From Piromyces finnis (taxonomy: Eukaryota > Neocallimastigomycota > Neocallimastigomycetes > Neocallimastigales > Neocallimastigaceae): DNA of 64,000 bases. This document shows positions 26,419 to 46,132 of this stretch, piece after piece. Under the pieces are notes generated by a model. It made no database searches. It saw only the letters and a list, made by a program, of their open reading frames with translations, and was not told the origin of the DNA. The stretch spans positions 868,001 through 932,000 of the forward strand of contig MCFH01000013.1 of assembly GCA_002104945.1 (NCBI GenBank), given 5' to 3'. Position numbers and translations under genes: made by a program. Position 1 is the stretch's first letter; each line of letters opens with the position of its first letter.

Positions 26419-28008
26419 TTTCAAATTAATTAATTATTAACAAATTTAAATTATATAATATAAAATTTATTCATCCCAACTTTGTTACAATAAATAAAAA
26501 AATTATAACTTATATATCTATATTTTTTTTATATAATTAAATACTTGAGAATATTTTAAATAATGAAAATAAAACAAAAAAAAAAAAAAAAAAGAAACTA
26601 TTAAAATAAACTTTATATTTATGAATTTTTCACATTAATAAACGTGATTTCACATGATTTAAAAAATTAATCTATACTTTATTAATTGTATGAGAAATAT
26701 TGAATTGTGAATTTTAATCCTAATATTTTTATTTTGATATTAAATTAAATATATTATTTTATAATATTCCATAACCTATTTTTATTTTATAATTATACTA
26801 TTAAGGTTTTTTTTATTAGTATTATAATTATATTAATTAAAATTTACTTTTTAAATGGGATGAAATCGTACACAATGAAATGGTATATGTTCTTATTATT
26901 GGTTATTTAATCGTAAAAATATTATTGAAATCTTACCATTAAAAAAATTTTGTGGTAGTATTTCAATATTTTTTTAATTATTAAAACTATAATATGAGTG
27001 TTTTGATTCCATTATATCCAGTCAAACAAATGCAAATAAAAAATAAATAAATAAGGAGATAAATAAATATATATAAGCAATACATAAATACATAAACATA
27101 AATATATAAATAATATATTCAAATGCAGTGTAGTAGCACTTTTTAAATTATGAAACTAATTTTTATATAGATAAATAAAATAAAATAATTGCTGCTGCAA
27201 TGAAAACTTAATACTTTTACTATAATTTCTTTTTCAAAGATTAATTTATATACTTTAAATATTAATTATGTGTCATACTTTAAATTCATCAAATATTTTA
27301 GTAAGTATTTATTACAGATATTAAATAAATAAATATTTATAAGAATCAAAGTATTTTGAAATTATACATATAAGCTTTTATTTTTTTATTATAAAGTTTC
27401 ATTATAATACTTTTTTATTTGTATTTTGTTATTGTTTTTATTTTTGTTATTTTACTTTTTGGTTGTTATTGAATATAAATTAAAGTTAATTTTTAGTTTT
27501 TGAAAATAAAAGATTATTAAAATGAATTTTCGTTGAATAATATGAAATTAAGAATTAATTAAAAAAAATTAATTAAAATTTTAATTACTAATTTATATTC
27601 TGTTTTTTTTTTTTATTTTATTTTTTGTTAGTTTTCTTTCTTATATAAATAAGATTTAAATAGTTGTATATAAAATGATAATATGTAAAATTGATGTTGA
27701 TGTTGTATACGATGATATTATAATACTATTTAAATATAATAAAAAGAATGAAAAAAATCGAAGATAAAATAAATATAAATAATGTATAATAATCTAAACC
27801 TAAATATTTTAAATAAATTTTTATATAAATTTCTTTTTTTTTTTTTTTAAACTTTATTAATAAACAAATGGTTCATTATTTGTTTACTTAAAATATATTA
27901 GAATTAACTTGGTTTATTTTAAAAATATTTTTATATATAATTATTTCTCTTTTTTTTTTTTTTTTGTTCAATTTTGTTTTTAAGAAAGTAATATAATTTA
28001 ATTTAATC
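26419..28008. other. Intergenic between divergent CDT1 and LRR-SH3 genes
   Basis: 1.6 kb of AT-rich DNA between two divergent starts. No open stretch longer than a few dozen codons looks coding. A missing first exon of the LRR gene (signal peptide) would have to lie here, but I could not find one. Confidence 0.45.
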
Positions 28009-31000
28009 ATGACGTTTTCAGACTGTGATATAATAAATGATATTTTTAAGGAATTAAAATATAAAAATGATAAAAGTTATTCGGGATATTCGTGTTGGTA
28101 ATACTATAAATAATTTATTAGCTTTATAATTTAAAATTTAAAATGAGCAGCAGAATTCAATAGTAATATTTTATTTATATTAAATTATTATCTAGTAAAT
28201 TAGATAATATAAAATGTTCAGAAAACCATTTAGTCAAGAGCTTGTATGAAAACAAGGATTAAATAAAACAAATTAATTATTATAATATATATAAATATTC
28301 GAAGTATTAATGATAATTTATTATATAACATTAGAAAAATATCTGGTATTAATTTAGAGAAAGATATGAAGTTTCCAGAGTCAATTGTTCAATTAAGGAA
28401 TTTAACAACAATGTAATAAATATATATATAATATATATTTTTAGTTTTAATTTTAATTCAATATTTAATTTTTAAAAAATAATATTTTTAAATATATTAT
28501 TATATACTTTAATTATATGCTATATTATAGTGATATTAGCAACAATAAAGTAAGAAAAATAATATTGAATATATATATATATAATAAATATAAATTAATA
28601 TATAAAATATTCTATTTATTATTATAGAAATTTACTGATTTTCCACAATTAAAAGATAACACTTTTATAAAAATGTAAATAAATTTATTATTTAAATATG
28701 GATGTGAATATTGTCTATTTATTATTTGTTATATATATTTATAATGAAAATTTATTATTTACTCGTATTAAATAATAGCAATTTAAGTAATACCTCTATT
28801 TCACAACCTTTTCCTGAATGGCTCTTGAATCAAAGTTCATTAAAAGAATTGTAAATTATATTTAATTGATATTCTTAAATAATCACTTTCTTTTTTAATT
28901 AATAACCAATTCTCATAATTATTTATTTTATAAAGAAATTTATCGAATACCTTAATAACAGAAAGTCCATCAAAAAAAAATTGCTTATTTAAAAAATCAA
29001 TAAAAGTATGCGATTTACATAATACCCCTTTATGTAATAAATTATTAAAGAATGAAACAATTAATATTTCACTTCCAAAAATTTGTAAAGATTCATGTGG
29101 TAATAATTTTAATTTCTTTTTTAATATATATTTATATATTTAAATTTATTTTTTATTAAATAATAATATTAATTTATTGTTTATTTCATTATAGTTGTTC
29201 TCTCCAGTAATCCTAATACAAATAAAAATAACACAACAAAAATTAATAAGAATGATAAAACCACAAGTCTTGCTACTATTAATAATAATAACAATACAAT
29301 AACTATTATATCAGACATCCCATCAACAGAATCTACAAAACCTATAAAAAATAATAAAGTAGATTATCATACAACACATTTGATTGTTTTTTCAATAGGC
29401 TTTTTTTTACTCTTAATTGGATTCATAGTGATGTTAGTATATCGTTACCATAAAAAGAAAAACAGTAAGGAAAAATATATATTCTATACAAATGATAAAT
29501 CGGATGATTCATCGGGATTTAGAAAATTCTTCCCATTTAATACATTTAAAGATGCCGATACATATGCTAATAAAAATAGGGCTACTAAAACTATTTTAGA
29601 TAGTAATAATGTAATAATGTTTAATGTTGATGAATGTGTAATTAATACTTCAGAGATACAACCTAATTTACCAAATAATAATAAAAATAATAATCATAAA
29701 AAGGTTTCAAAAATTTTAAATATATACAATGCTTTCATAAGTAATTGCAAAGATTGTCATGTTAACTTTGTTATTTTTATTGATTCATTACTACGAATAA
29801 AAATTGATGACAAAATGAATAAGAAAAGTAATAAAGTACAAAAGAAGAAAAAAAATAAAAAACAAACCAAATCAGAAAATAATATTGAAACATCAGAAAT
29901 TCCATTTGGTCAAATAATATCAGACGATGAAATAGAATGTTGCTATAATAGTTCAAATATTAATATTGCTGAATTTGAAAATACGTTAAATGGTGACACC
30001 TTAGAAAAATATAGTAATAAATCAAATAAAAGTGCTAATGGTCCAGAAATATTAAATAATGTAAACATGTTTCCATCATCAAAAAATATTTCAGAAAATG
30101 AAAAAGCAAATTTATGGAATTCTATTCCTGTATCAAATATTAAAGATAGAGATAAATATACAAAGAGTGAATATTTTATTGATATTATTAATGATAATAC
30201 AACAATAAATTCAGAAACATCTAATGACACAGAAACAAAATTAGATAATAATGATAATAAATATCCATCTATTAGTCAAGAGAAGAATTATAATAATATT
30301 TTTAATTCAGATGATATAAAAGTTCCAGAAAACACTGCATCTAATGGAAACTTTAGAATATCAGCAATAACTGACGGCAATAAGAATTCTAATAACACTA
30401 ACAGTACTACATCAGCTACATCATATAATAATGAATATGATAGAAATAATAAAATTAATGATGAAAATAGAATAATTAATGTTGAAAAAGATGAAGTTGA
30501 TAGTTTAATTATTAAAGATAGTGATGATGAGAAAAAATTATCATGGACATCTAGTAAAAGAGATTCTGGAATAAATAGTTTTAGTAAAAAAGTTTCTGAA
30601 TTTCTATCTTTAAATTTTAGTAAGCATAGTTCTTTAGTGATGGAGTCATTAAATGAAAAAATTTTTGAATCCAATTCTAAGACCAAACAAAAGGATAGTA
30701 GTGGTAATGAGGAAGATAGTGAAAGATTATTATCAGAAAATTTCAATGAATTGAAAACAGAAGATACACAAAATAATAGTGAAACAATAACAGAGTCAAT
30801 TATTTTTGCAGATAAACCTAAATTTATTGATCACTCAAGCAGTATAAGTAGCTCGATTAATAAATGGACAGGAAAACTTGATTCCATTTTAAATATGTAT
30901 TACACAAATTATTATGAAAATAAAAATAATATGGAATTGGATGAAAAATACGTATTTACAATAGAAAATTCAAATAATGATAAAGAAAGTAATAGTAATA

Positions 31001-32059
31001 ATAAATTATCAAGTAATAAAAAATCTTTTATTTATCCTAGCACTTTAACCTATTTTAATGAAATAAAAAATAAAATTTTAAGACATAACTCTGAAGCCTC
31101 AAATAATATTCAATCGGAACAAATTATAAAAGAAGAAGTAGAAAGTATTAAAAATAATACTATTAAAAATAATAAAAATTCGGATTCCATTCATAGTTAT
31201 AATCCTTTCTTAAATGAAAAAATAAAAAATGCGTACGACTTTAGAAATAGTATTCAAAGTGAACAAATTAATAATAGTAATAATAATAATGATTCATCAA
31301 TATCATGTAGTCTTTACAGTAATAATGAAATTGAAAATAGCATAAATTCAACTTCAAATGATGATATTCAAATATATACCACCGATACAAATATTATTAA
31401 TATCTTTGAAGATAAAGATGACCCATTTGTATATTTATCAAAAAATAACCAAATAAATGTTACGGTTAGTCCTGTTGATGTTAAAAGTTCAAGTTCTACA
31501 TCAAATGATAATAGTATTGATAATATGCTTAATGACATGTTGAAAAATAAATCAAACTCAGTGTTAAATATAAACAATGAATTTGAATTCAATAGTGAGT
31601 TAATAATACCTAGAAAAAGTAGTAAAAGAATAGCTAATAGACAAAGAGATTTACTTTATAGAAATATGAATATTAATGAAAAAAAGAAAGAAATTCCTGT
31701 TAGGTCTTCTTCCATTGATTATATGAAAAATGGATCAGTAAATGAGAATTCTAAATTATTAACTAGAAAATATATGTCTTATTGGAATTATGAAACATTA
31801 AAGGAAGATGAATTAACGGTATACATTGGAGATATAATTTATATTATTAGAGTATTTGATGATGGTAAGAAATAGTAACTCAATTATATATATTTGAAAA
31901 TAATTAGAGTTTAAATAAAGAAATATTTCTAATTAGTTTTTTTTTTTTTAATAATTTATGATATTTTATTTATAAATAGGTTGGATATATGGAAAGAATA
32001 CAAGAACTAATAAAGTTGGTGTTGTGCCTTTCTGTTTACTTGAAAAATTAAATAGTTAA
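28009..32059 (+). CDS. LRR ectodomain / single TM / cytoplasmic SH3 membrane protein (9 exons)
   Basis: Probable cell-surface sensor or scaffold. Exons 28009-28097, 28196-28243, 28335-28412, 28531-28549, 28628-28674, 28779-28850, 28936-29099, 29195-31864 and 31980-32059 keep frame, giving 1088 residues. A cysteine-bounded LRR cap is followed by leucine-rich repeats (QLRNLTTI, DISNNK, FPEWLLNQSSLKELNLSN), cut by phase-2 introns about once per repeat. A Thr/Asn-rich stalk leads to one TM (about residue 240-265, LIVFSIGFFLLLIGFIVMLV) with a basic YRYHKKK stop-transfer. A ~740-residue disordered Ser/Asn-rich tail follows. The C-terminal SH3 domain spans the last intron (KEDELTVYIGDIIYIIRVFDDG, then WIYGKN...VGVVPFCLLEKL). 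The first ATG gives no signal peptide. TTTTCAG inside codons 3-5 could instead be an acceptor for an upstream exon. The domain order recalls fungal Fus1/Sho1-type TM-SH3 proteins, with an LRR ectodomain added. Confidence 0.85.
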
Positions 32060-32254
32060 GAAAATTAAATATTTTTTAAGATATTAATGTATATAAAATA
32101 ATGAGAAAACTTTGTAAATTTAATTAATCATTAGCTATTAATATATAAATCTATTAATATTATCATAAACAATATATTTATTATTATATACTCTTTTAAA
32201 TTAAAAATAAATCAATATTAAGTAATAAAATTATGTTTTTAAAGATAATTATGT

Positions 32255-38551
<6,297 letters not shown>

Positions 38552-39346
38552 TTTTTTTCAATTAATTTTAATTACCCACTAATTATAATACGATTTTGAA
38601 AAAAAATATATATATATATTTATTATTATGTTATTATTTGTTTTTTTTTTTCTTCTTTTTCTTTTTTATTAAATGAGAAATATTTTAATTTAGTATTAAA
38701 AAGATGTAGAAAAAAAGTTTTAGAGTATTATTTATATAATGTGAATAAAAAATATACTTTAAAAATGTATAACAAAAATATTTTTATATGTTTTTTATTT
38801 TAAAAAAGAAAATTAAATTTAAAAGTGTGAATAAATCCAATATAACAAAACATTAAAATAACTTTTTATAATACAATAAAGGCGTTAATCTTTATTTTTA
38901 ATGTGTATTTTTTTTTTTACTTTCTAAGTTTCTAATAAATATATCTTAATATAAAAGATTATTTATCATAATAAAAATTTCTATTTTTTTCTAAAAAAAA
39001 AAAAAGTATTCTATTTTATATATTTTACTTTTAAAATTAGAAATAAATGAAATGTGAAAAAAATTGAATTGAGAAAAAAAAAAAAAAAAAAAAAAAAAAG
39101 ATAATAATAGTGTTATTTTTTTTATATATAGAATTGTAATATTATAAAATTATATACATAATTTTATATAATTTATATATATTACAATCTTTTTATATTT
39201 ATATATGATATTTTTTTTTATTCATGATAAAATGATATATTTTTGTTTTTTTCAAACCATTTCCACTTTATATATATATATATATTATAAGAAATATATT
39301 TTATTATTATTATAAAATATCTCAAATATTAATAGCATATTCTTTT

Positions 39347-39377
<31 letters not shown>
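38552..39377. other. Intergenic
   Basis: 826 bp with long A and T runs and a (TTG)n tract at 39350-39379 that touches the transporter stop codon. It should contain the CSL promoter. No gene is visible. Confidence 0.5.
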
Positions 39378-39379
<2 letters not shown>

Positions 39380-42300
39380 ATTTACCACGTTTAACAATAG
39401 CAAAACTGACTTTTTTGATTGGATCTATATTTTTAATTCTATATAATTTATTTAATTTTTTTTTAATCTTTTTAGAATCTAATGCTTGTTTAAATACGTT
39501 ATCAATTTTTTCTAGTTCAACATTACTTGTATCTTTCAAAATAAATGCCCCAAGTATACTGAAAATGATAATAAAGAAAATGACTATACCGTAGATGATT
39601 AATCTACCCTTGTAAATATATGGAATGCATAAAAATAGAATTAGATGACAACATTGTGACACTAAACAACCTACTGATGAACCAGCAACTCTTGCATGAG
39701 TTGGGAAAATCTCTGCTTGATAAATAACAGGAATGATACTCCATGAACTATTAAAAAGAATAACTAATACTAAAGTAAAATAAACATAAAAGTTTTTTAA
39801 TTTAATAACTGAAAAAGTAAGAACACAAAAAGTGGCAACCAAAATAACCAATCCTCCGTATAATACCACTTTTCTATTTCTACTACAAAGATAGACATTA
39901 ACTGGTATAAAAAGTAAAAATTCAGTGGTATACAAATAAAAAATGTGAAAATAATTATTCAATATCTGGTCACCCAATAAATTGAAATACGAAATAAAAA
40001 TTATGAATTGTATGAACTGTTGAGTTAAATTCATTAATATTATAATGATAAACCGAAGTTTTAAACCCCAATAGAATTGAAAGAAAGGTACTTTTCGATT
40101 ACTTTCTATTTCATTATTAATATTAATTATTTTTTGACTTACAATTGGATCAAAATTAAATTCTTCGAATTGGTGATAGGCTAAACTATCCGATGAAGAA
40201 GTTTTCATTATTAATGTTTTATCAGAAGGATCTATCGTTGATATTATGATTTCTTCATTTTTATTTTCTTTATGATTTTTATCCATCTTATCATCACCAC
40301 TATTATTTATTTTGTCATCTTTAATATTAGTATATTTTGTAGGGTCATTACTGAGGGTTTTATTGTCTAATTTATCATCATTTCTTATATGAATTAAAGC
40401 TTCATTTTTATTAAAAATAACTTTCCTATTCATTTCATTACTATTATATTTTTCTATTTCTTCTTCTTCATCATCATCTTTTATTCTAATAGATACTTTA
40501 TTTTTAGTGGTATTTGATTTCATAATATTATTTATGGGTGATTCCACATTTTCAATATCTAATATGGTATCATCATTATTTAATTTTAAATTTTCTACTG
40601 GATAAATTTTATGGCTATGTTTAGCAATTTTTTGATCTTTCTTTACCGTTTCATATTTTTTTCTCTCTTTATCATGAGTAATTGATCGACCATCATTTTG
40701 ATTAATAACAATAGTCAAGTCATCTATGTATACATTTTTTTTATTAGTATTAGTTGTAGGTGTTGTCGTTGTTGTTGTTGTTGTTGTTGTTATTGTTGCT
40801 GCTGCTGGTGTACTCTTTATACTACTATTTATTTTAGTTGGTTCAGTGTAGTAACGACGATGATTTTTACGATGATGAGGAGTATAAATTTCATTATTTA
40901 TACTTAAAATATCGATAACAATGCTTGATGAGTTGTCATCCTTGGGTATTAAATTTTTTTTTGTTTTGGAGTAGACACGTTTGTTATTATTAATTTTTTT
41001 CATAATTTCAGAGTAACTATCATTATCTTTTGATGTACGTTCATGTATTGTTGGTATTTCTGGATGAATAATTACTACAGAATTATTAGTATGTAATTTT
41101 GATTTTGTTTTTACCGTATTATTAAATTCTAATTTAAAGGATGATGATAATTTTGAATGTGATTTATAGAAAACTGAGGAACTTTTATAGTAATCTGGAT
41201 TAAATATGATATCAAGACTATCATCATTTTTATACTTTACAAGTTTATCATGAATATATGGATCCATTGATCTTCCTTTTCTATGTCTTTTCATTCTCCT
41301 TTCCTTTTCTTTTTCCACTTCCATTTGTTTTTTATGTTCCGACTCTTTTTCCATTTCCATTTCCATTGATTTTTTATGTTCCGATTTTTTTTTATTCTTT
41401 TCCATTTCCATTTGTTTTCTATGTTCCGATTCTTTTTCCATTTCTATTTTCATTTGTCTTTTATGCTCCAATTCTTTTTTATTATTATTATTTTCTATTT
41501 CCATTTTCTTTTTTTGTTCGAGTGTTTCTCTCTTACTTTTTATTTCATCCTCTTTTCTTTTATCATTATCTTTTAATTCCATTTTCTGATTTTCATTTTT
41601 TATTTTTATTATAATATTCTCTTTTTTTTCTTTTCTTTTTCTTTTAATTCTTCCTCCTCTCTTTTTAACTGATCCTTCTTCATTTTTTTAATATCATTTT
41701 CTTTTTTCTTTTTTTCTTTTTCTCTTTTCTCTACTTCTGCTTTTTTTATTTCCTCTTTACTTTTTTCCATATTTTCAATAAAATTATCTATTTGATCTTC
41801 CTCATCAATCGCACTATAATATCTTTTTTGAGGTGAGATTAAAGTATTTGATGAAAAGTTATCTTTTTTTTTATTTTTATTTTTAAAATCTTCATTGGTG
41901 TAAATTGAACTGTTATAAAATTCTAATTGATTCACCAATTTTTCCTCCTCCTCCTCGGTTATTGGAACAATTTTACTACTTTTTGGAAAATTTTTTATAC
42001 TCCATCTAGCTATTTTTTTATGATACCGATGAATTTTTTGAAAGAATGACGGTGGTAAATCTTCATCTGAAATTGTGACTAATTTTTTAGGGGTATATAG
42101 ACGATAGAGCGTCTTGAAAGCTTTATTATAATGTTTAGAATAAAAGAGATAGCGTGGTGAATTTGGAATAAAAAAAAAGATGAGTAATAAAAAAATAATG
42201 CATGGAAAAACCTTGATTACTTTTAAAATATTACTGGAATAGTTGGAAGGCTTGTATGGAAATGAAAAAGTTTCAGATTGAAATGTTCTTGGGTTATGAT

Positions 42301-42889
42301 CCCTATCCCATTGACTTCTCATGTCTTCTTCACTCATTACATATTTTTGATTATCATGATGTATTAGAAACATTATAATACCCAAAGCCAATACTCTTCC
42401 AAAATATTTCATTGTCTGAAATGCAGATATAATCATACCTCTTTTTGATTTTGTTGCTAATTCTGCAAGATAGATAGGAGTAATGATTCGAAGGAAAGCT
42501 GTTCCTATACCTCCAAGACAATTTATAGAATAATGGAAATATTTATTAGTAGAAATATTAAAAAGTTGTAAGAAACATGATAATGTAATAAATAAAGATC
42601 CAATAATTAAATGTATTTTTCTACTAATGAAATTTCCTAATAACCAACATATTATCATTCCACCTATTCCACCATAAATATTGAATAAAATACTAGAATA
42701 AGGATCCCATCCATTCTTATATCTTACCGATCCACGTATGGTTTTATAGAGTATTAATGAGTAATCAACCGAAAAAAAAGTATGAAATGTTTTTGTATAT
42801 AATATAAAATTTGTAATGGTATCATAAAAAAAAATAACACATCCACTAAATGACACTGATAAGGTTACAATGACTATATATAAATTCAT
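39378..42889 (-). CDS. Sugar-porter-like MFS protein with giant central loop, split by a frame break
   Basis: Two collinear reading frames (42889-41609 and 41621-39378, overlapping at an A8 run) together make one 12-TM sugar porter. The first half has TM1-6, with GNFISRK at the TM2-3 loop, a GTAFLRIITPIYLAELA TM4 and the TM6-end motif PNSPRYLF (family PESPRYL). The second half has TM7-12, with IYQAEIFPTHARVAGSS (family YQAEIFP..VRAKG) and the C-terminal LKDTSNVELEKID (family PET.G..LEEID). The cytoplasmic loop between TM6 and TM7 is about 680 residues instead of about 60. It is rich in E/K with repeats such as ESEHKKQMEMEME (probable long helix) and a Thr run. The frames meet at GAAAAAAAAG (41621-41630), where one base appears missing. 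Sugar-binding residues are divergent, so it may be a sensor rather than a transporter. Substrate unknown. Confidence 0.8.
40764..40805 (-). repeat. Coding Thr run, (ACA)n
   Basis: ACA/ACG/ACC triplets on the coding strand encode about a dozen Thr residues inside the central loop of the transporter. Confidence 0.8.
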
Positions 42890-43168
42890 TTTATATGTTT
42901 TTACTTTTTTACTATAATTTTACTTTTTAAATATATTGATATTGTTATTGTTACTATGTATAATAATAATTCCTCTTTAAAAATTTTTCTTTTATTACAC
43001 AAAAAATAATTACAATTTATTAGTGATCATCAAAGATAGATTTAATATTCAAAAAAAAAAAAAGTTAAAACTTTATATTCTTTGAAAAAAAAAAAAAAAA
43101 ATCACACATTATTTTTCATTAAAATCATAATATAAAAATCAATGGTATTTTTATGTTTTTATTATTAT

Positions 43169-43204
<36 letters not shown>

Positions 43205-44800
43205 GTATAGTAGTAATGCATGGTATTTTAAAATGAATAATAGTATTTAGTATTTTCATTCTTTTATATAATTATAATATATTTAAGCTTTATAGTTCAT
43301 GTAAAATTAGAAATCAATTTATATTTTTAATTAATTTTTTTTCTAAAAAAACTAAACTTTAAATTATTTATAAATAAATCTTTGAAAAAGTTAAAAGTTT
43401 ATATAATAAATAAAATAGTTATATTTAATTATTATTATTTTTTTCTTTTTTGCTTTTTTGTAATCTAACGACATTTTAGGATAAAGTCATAGTAGTTTGA
43501 AATATTATAAAAAAAAAATAAAGTAATTGTCTATTAAATTTGTATATAGAAAATCGTTAGTGGCAATGGATATATAATTTTAATCGTAATATTAATAATT
43601 TTATATATTAAAAGAGGTGTGATAATCATCACTACAAAACTTTTTTTTTATGTAATATTTAATAATTTTTTTTTATAAATGTTCTTTTATTGACTGTTCA
43701 AAACTTTTAAATTAATATGTTAATTAGTAAAACGATGAAAAAACAGACACACAAAAACCATGACTTTTTTTATTAGTTAACAAAGGTTTGCAACTTTAAA
43801 AAAAATGCCATAAATTTTATTTTATAATTAAATTAGAGATGATGCTCTCTAACCTTATAATATATATTATTTAATCTACCGAATTTTTAAAAATTTAAAA
43901 AAAAAATAAAGGTGTGTGTGTGTGAGTGGTGTATAGAAAGGTAAATAATGATCACCAACAACAATAATAATATTTTTTAAAATTAAAAAAAGTGTATCTT
44001 TTTATATTTTAAAGGTATTATAAACAACTATTATTATATATTGAACAGAATTAACGATCATGATCTGTTATTATTATTATATAGTTTTATTAGTTAGACT
44101 GTTATTCCATACCCTCCTAACGATTATTGTTAGGATTGTCACACTTTTAATTATTTTATATAGGAAACAAAAAGGAATATTTCTTGTAACTTTTTAAATG
44201 AATTTTTATTATTGCATATTTAATTCTAGTTATAAACACCATATTATATATATGCAATAATCTTAGGAAAAATAGTAAACTAACAGAAAGTGTAACAAAA
44301 TAATGGTGTAGTTCAAGTATTATTAGGATAAATCAATAAGATAGTAAAAAGCGTTAATTGAAGTTCAGTAGTTTAGAATTTAATATACTATTGAATAAAC
44401 AAATTTGTGAATCTCATGAAATAATCTTATGACAATAGTATGTCAAAAAAACTTTTCTTAACCAACCTACCACAGTAAGAATTCAATAATTATAACCAAC
44501 ACAATTCTATAGGATAATTGGGAATTGTCCATTCACCTCTTAATCCTTTAAAAATTTTTTAAAAATAAAAGGTTAGATTATACCAAACATTTATTTTGAT
44601 AAGCATTTTTGTGTAACCTTTTTAATTAATTAATTAATTATAAACATTTATTCTTATCTAAAATGTTATTGATAATAAATAAAATATCAATTGATAAATT
44701 AAATTGTTTTATCTTTTAAAATAAATTATCAGGAAAATATGAATAAAAATTTATTAATAAAAAAAACTCATAATAATAAATGAATGAATAAAGTTGTGTA

Positions 44801-44804
<4 letters not shown>

Positions 44805-44887
<83 letters not shown>

Positions 44888-44892
44888 ATAGA

Positions 44893-44925
<33 letters not shown>

Positions 44926-45008
44926 AATTAAATGAATAAACCTATAAATAAATAAATAAATAAATAAATAGATAAATAAATAAATAATTAATTAAATGAA
45001 TAAACCTA

Positions 45009-45047
<39 letters not shown>

Positions 45048-45290
45048 ATAGATAAATAAATAAATAAATAATTAATTAATTAATTAAATGAATAAACCTA
45101 TAAATAAATAAATAATTAATTAATTAAATGAATAAACCTATAAATAAATAAATAAATAGATAAATAAATAAATAAATAATTAATTAATTAAATGAATAAA
45201 CCTATAAATAAATAAATAAATAATTAATTAATTAAATTAATAAACCTATAAATAAATAAATAAATGTATAAATAAATGAAGAAATCAATT
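44805..45290 (+). repeat. Tetranucleotide (TAAA)n satellite with embedded AACCTAT units
   Basis: Mostly TAAA/AAAT repeats. Six times a block of TAATTAATTAAATGAATAAACCTAT interrupts the run. The CCTAT starts are at 44941, 45005, 45097, 45137, 45201 and 45245, and all spacings (64, 92, 40, 64, 44) are multiples of four. Confidence 0.9.
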
Positions 45291-46098
45291 AATAATTAGA
45301 TAATTAAATGTGATTGTAATGGTATTAACAATTTATACAACTTTTGAATATATTTAAAGTATTAGCTAGCTTTATGTAGTAGCTATCATCACTTTATTAC
45401 TTTTTATACATACAATTATTATTCATTACAATATATTACATTCTATTATTGAGAAATGTATATTTTATTTATACATTAACTTTGCATACATTTGTACTAT
45501 TGTATCGTACAAATTAAAACCTATTACATACACATTACAGAATGCGAGTAATATACAATAAAAATCATCACTTACACCATAAATTGTGGTATTGGTGATT
45601 TTAAAGACTGCATCGTTTTCAGGTTTAAAGAAAGTAGTTTTTTATCTTTTTTTATTTATTATCAACAATTCAATTAAATTTTATCAAAAATTATTAATTT
45701 AAATAATTATATATATAAAAGTATAATGAGAATAAATGGAAAGTAATTTAAATGTTGAAAAAGGTATTTAAATAAGATTAATATTTATATATGACAATAT
45801 ATAAATTAATTTATTTTTTAATTTTTTTATCAAAATTTTTAAAATTTTTAAAAATTAAAAATTTTAAAATTATCTTTAAATTTTATGATAAAAATTGTTC
45901 TTTTTAGTTGATAATCATATTTCTTATCTCTTCTTCAGTATTATTAGATGAAAGGTACAGAGTAAATCAAAAGAATCACTATTATTGTATATTCGATGAA
46001 TTTATAGATCATTTTATATTATATTAATTATTAGAATGCTGGTAGGTTTTAAGTTTTTTTTTTTTTTAATTCTTTTAACTATAATTTATTGAATACTT

Positions 46099-46132
46099 TT
46101 GGTGGTGGTGGTGGTGGTGGTGGTGGTGGTGG
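46099..46132 (+). repeat. (GGT)n microsatellite
   Basis: About eleven GGT triplets ending in GGAGG, in otherwise AT-rich intergenic DNA upstream of GLT1. Confidence 0.9.

Noticed and set aside
44805-45290. CRISPR-like alternation of repeats and spacers
   Set aside because: The spacers are themselves TAAA tetramers of varying length, and the host is a eukaryote. It is a microsatellite, not an array.
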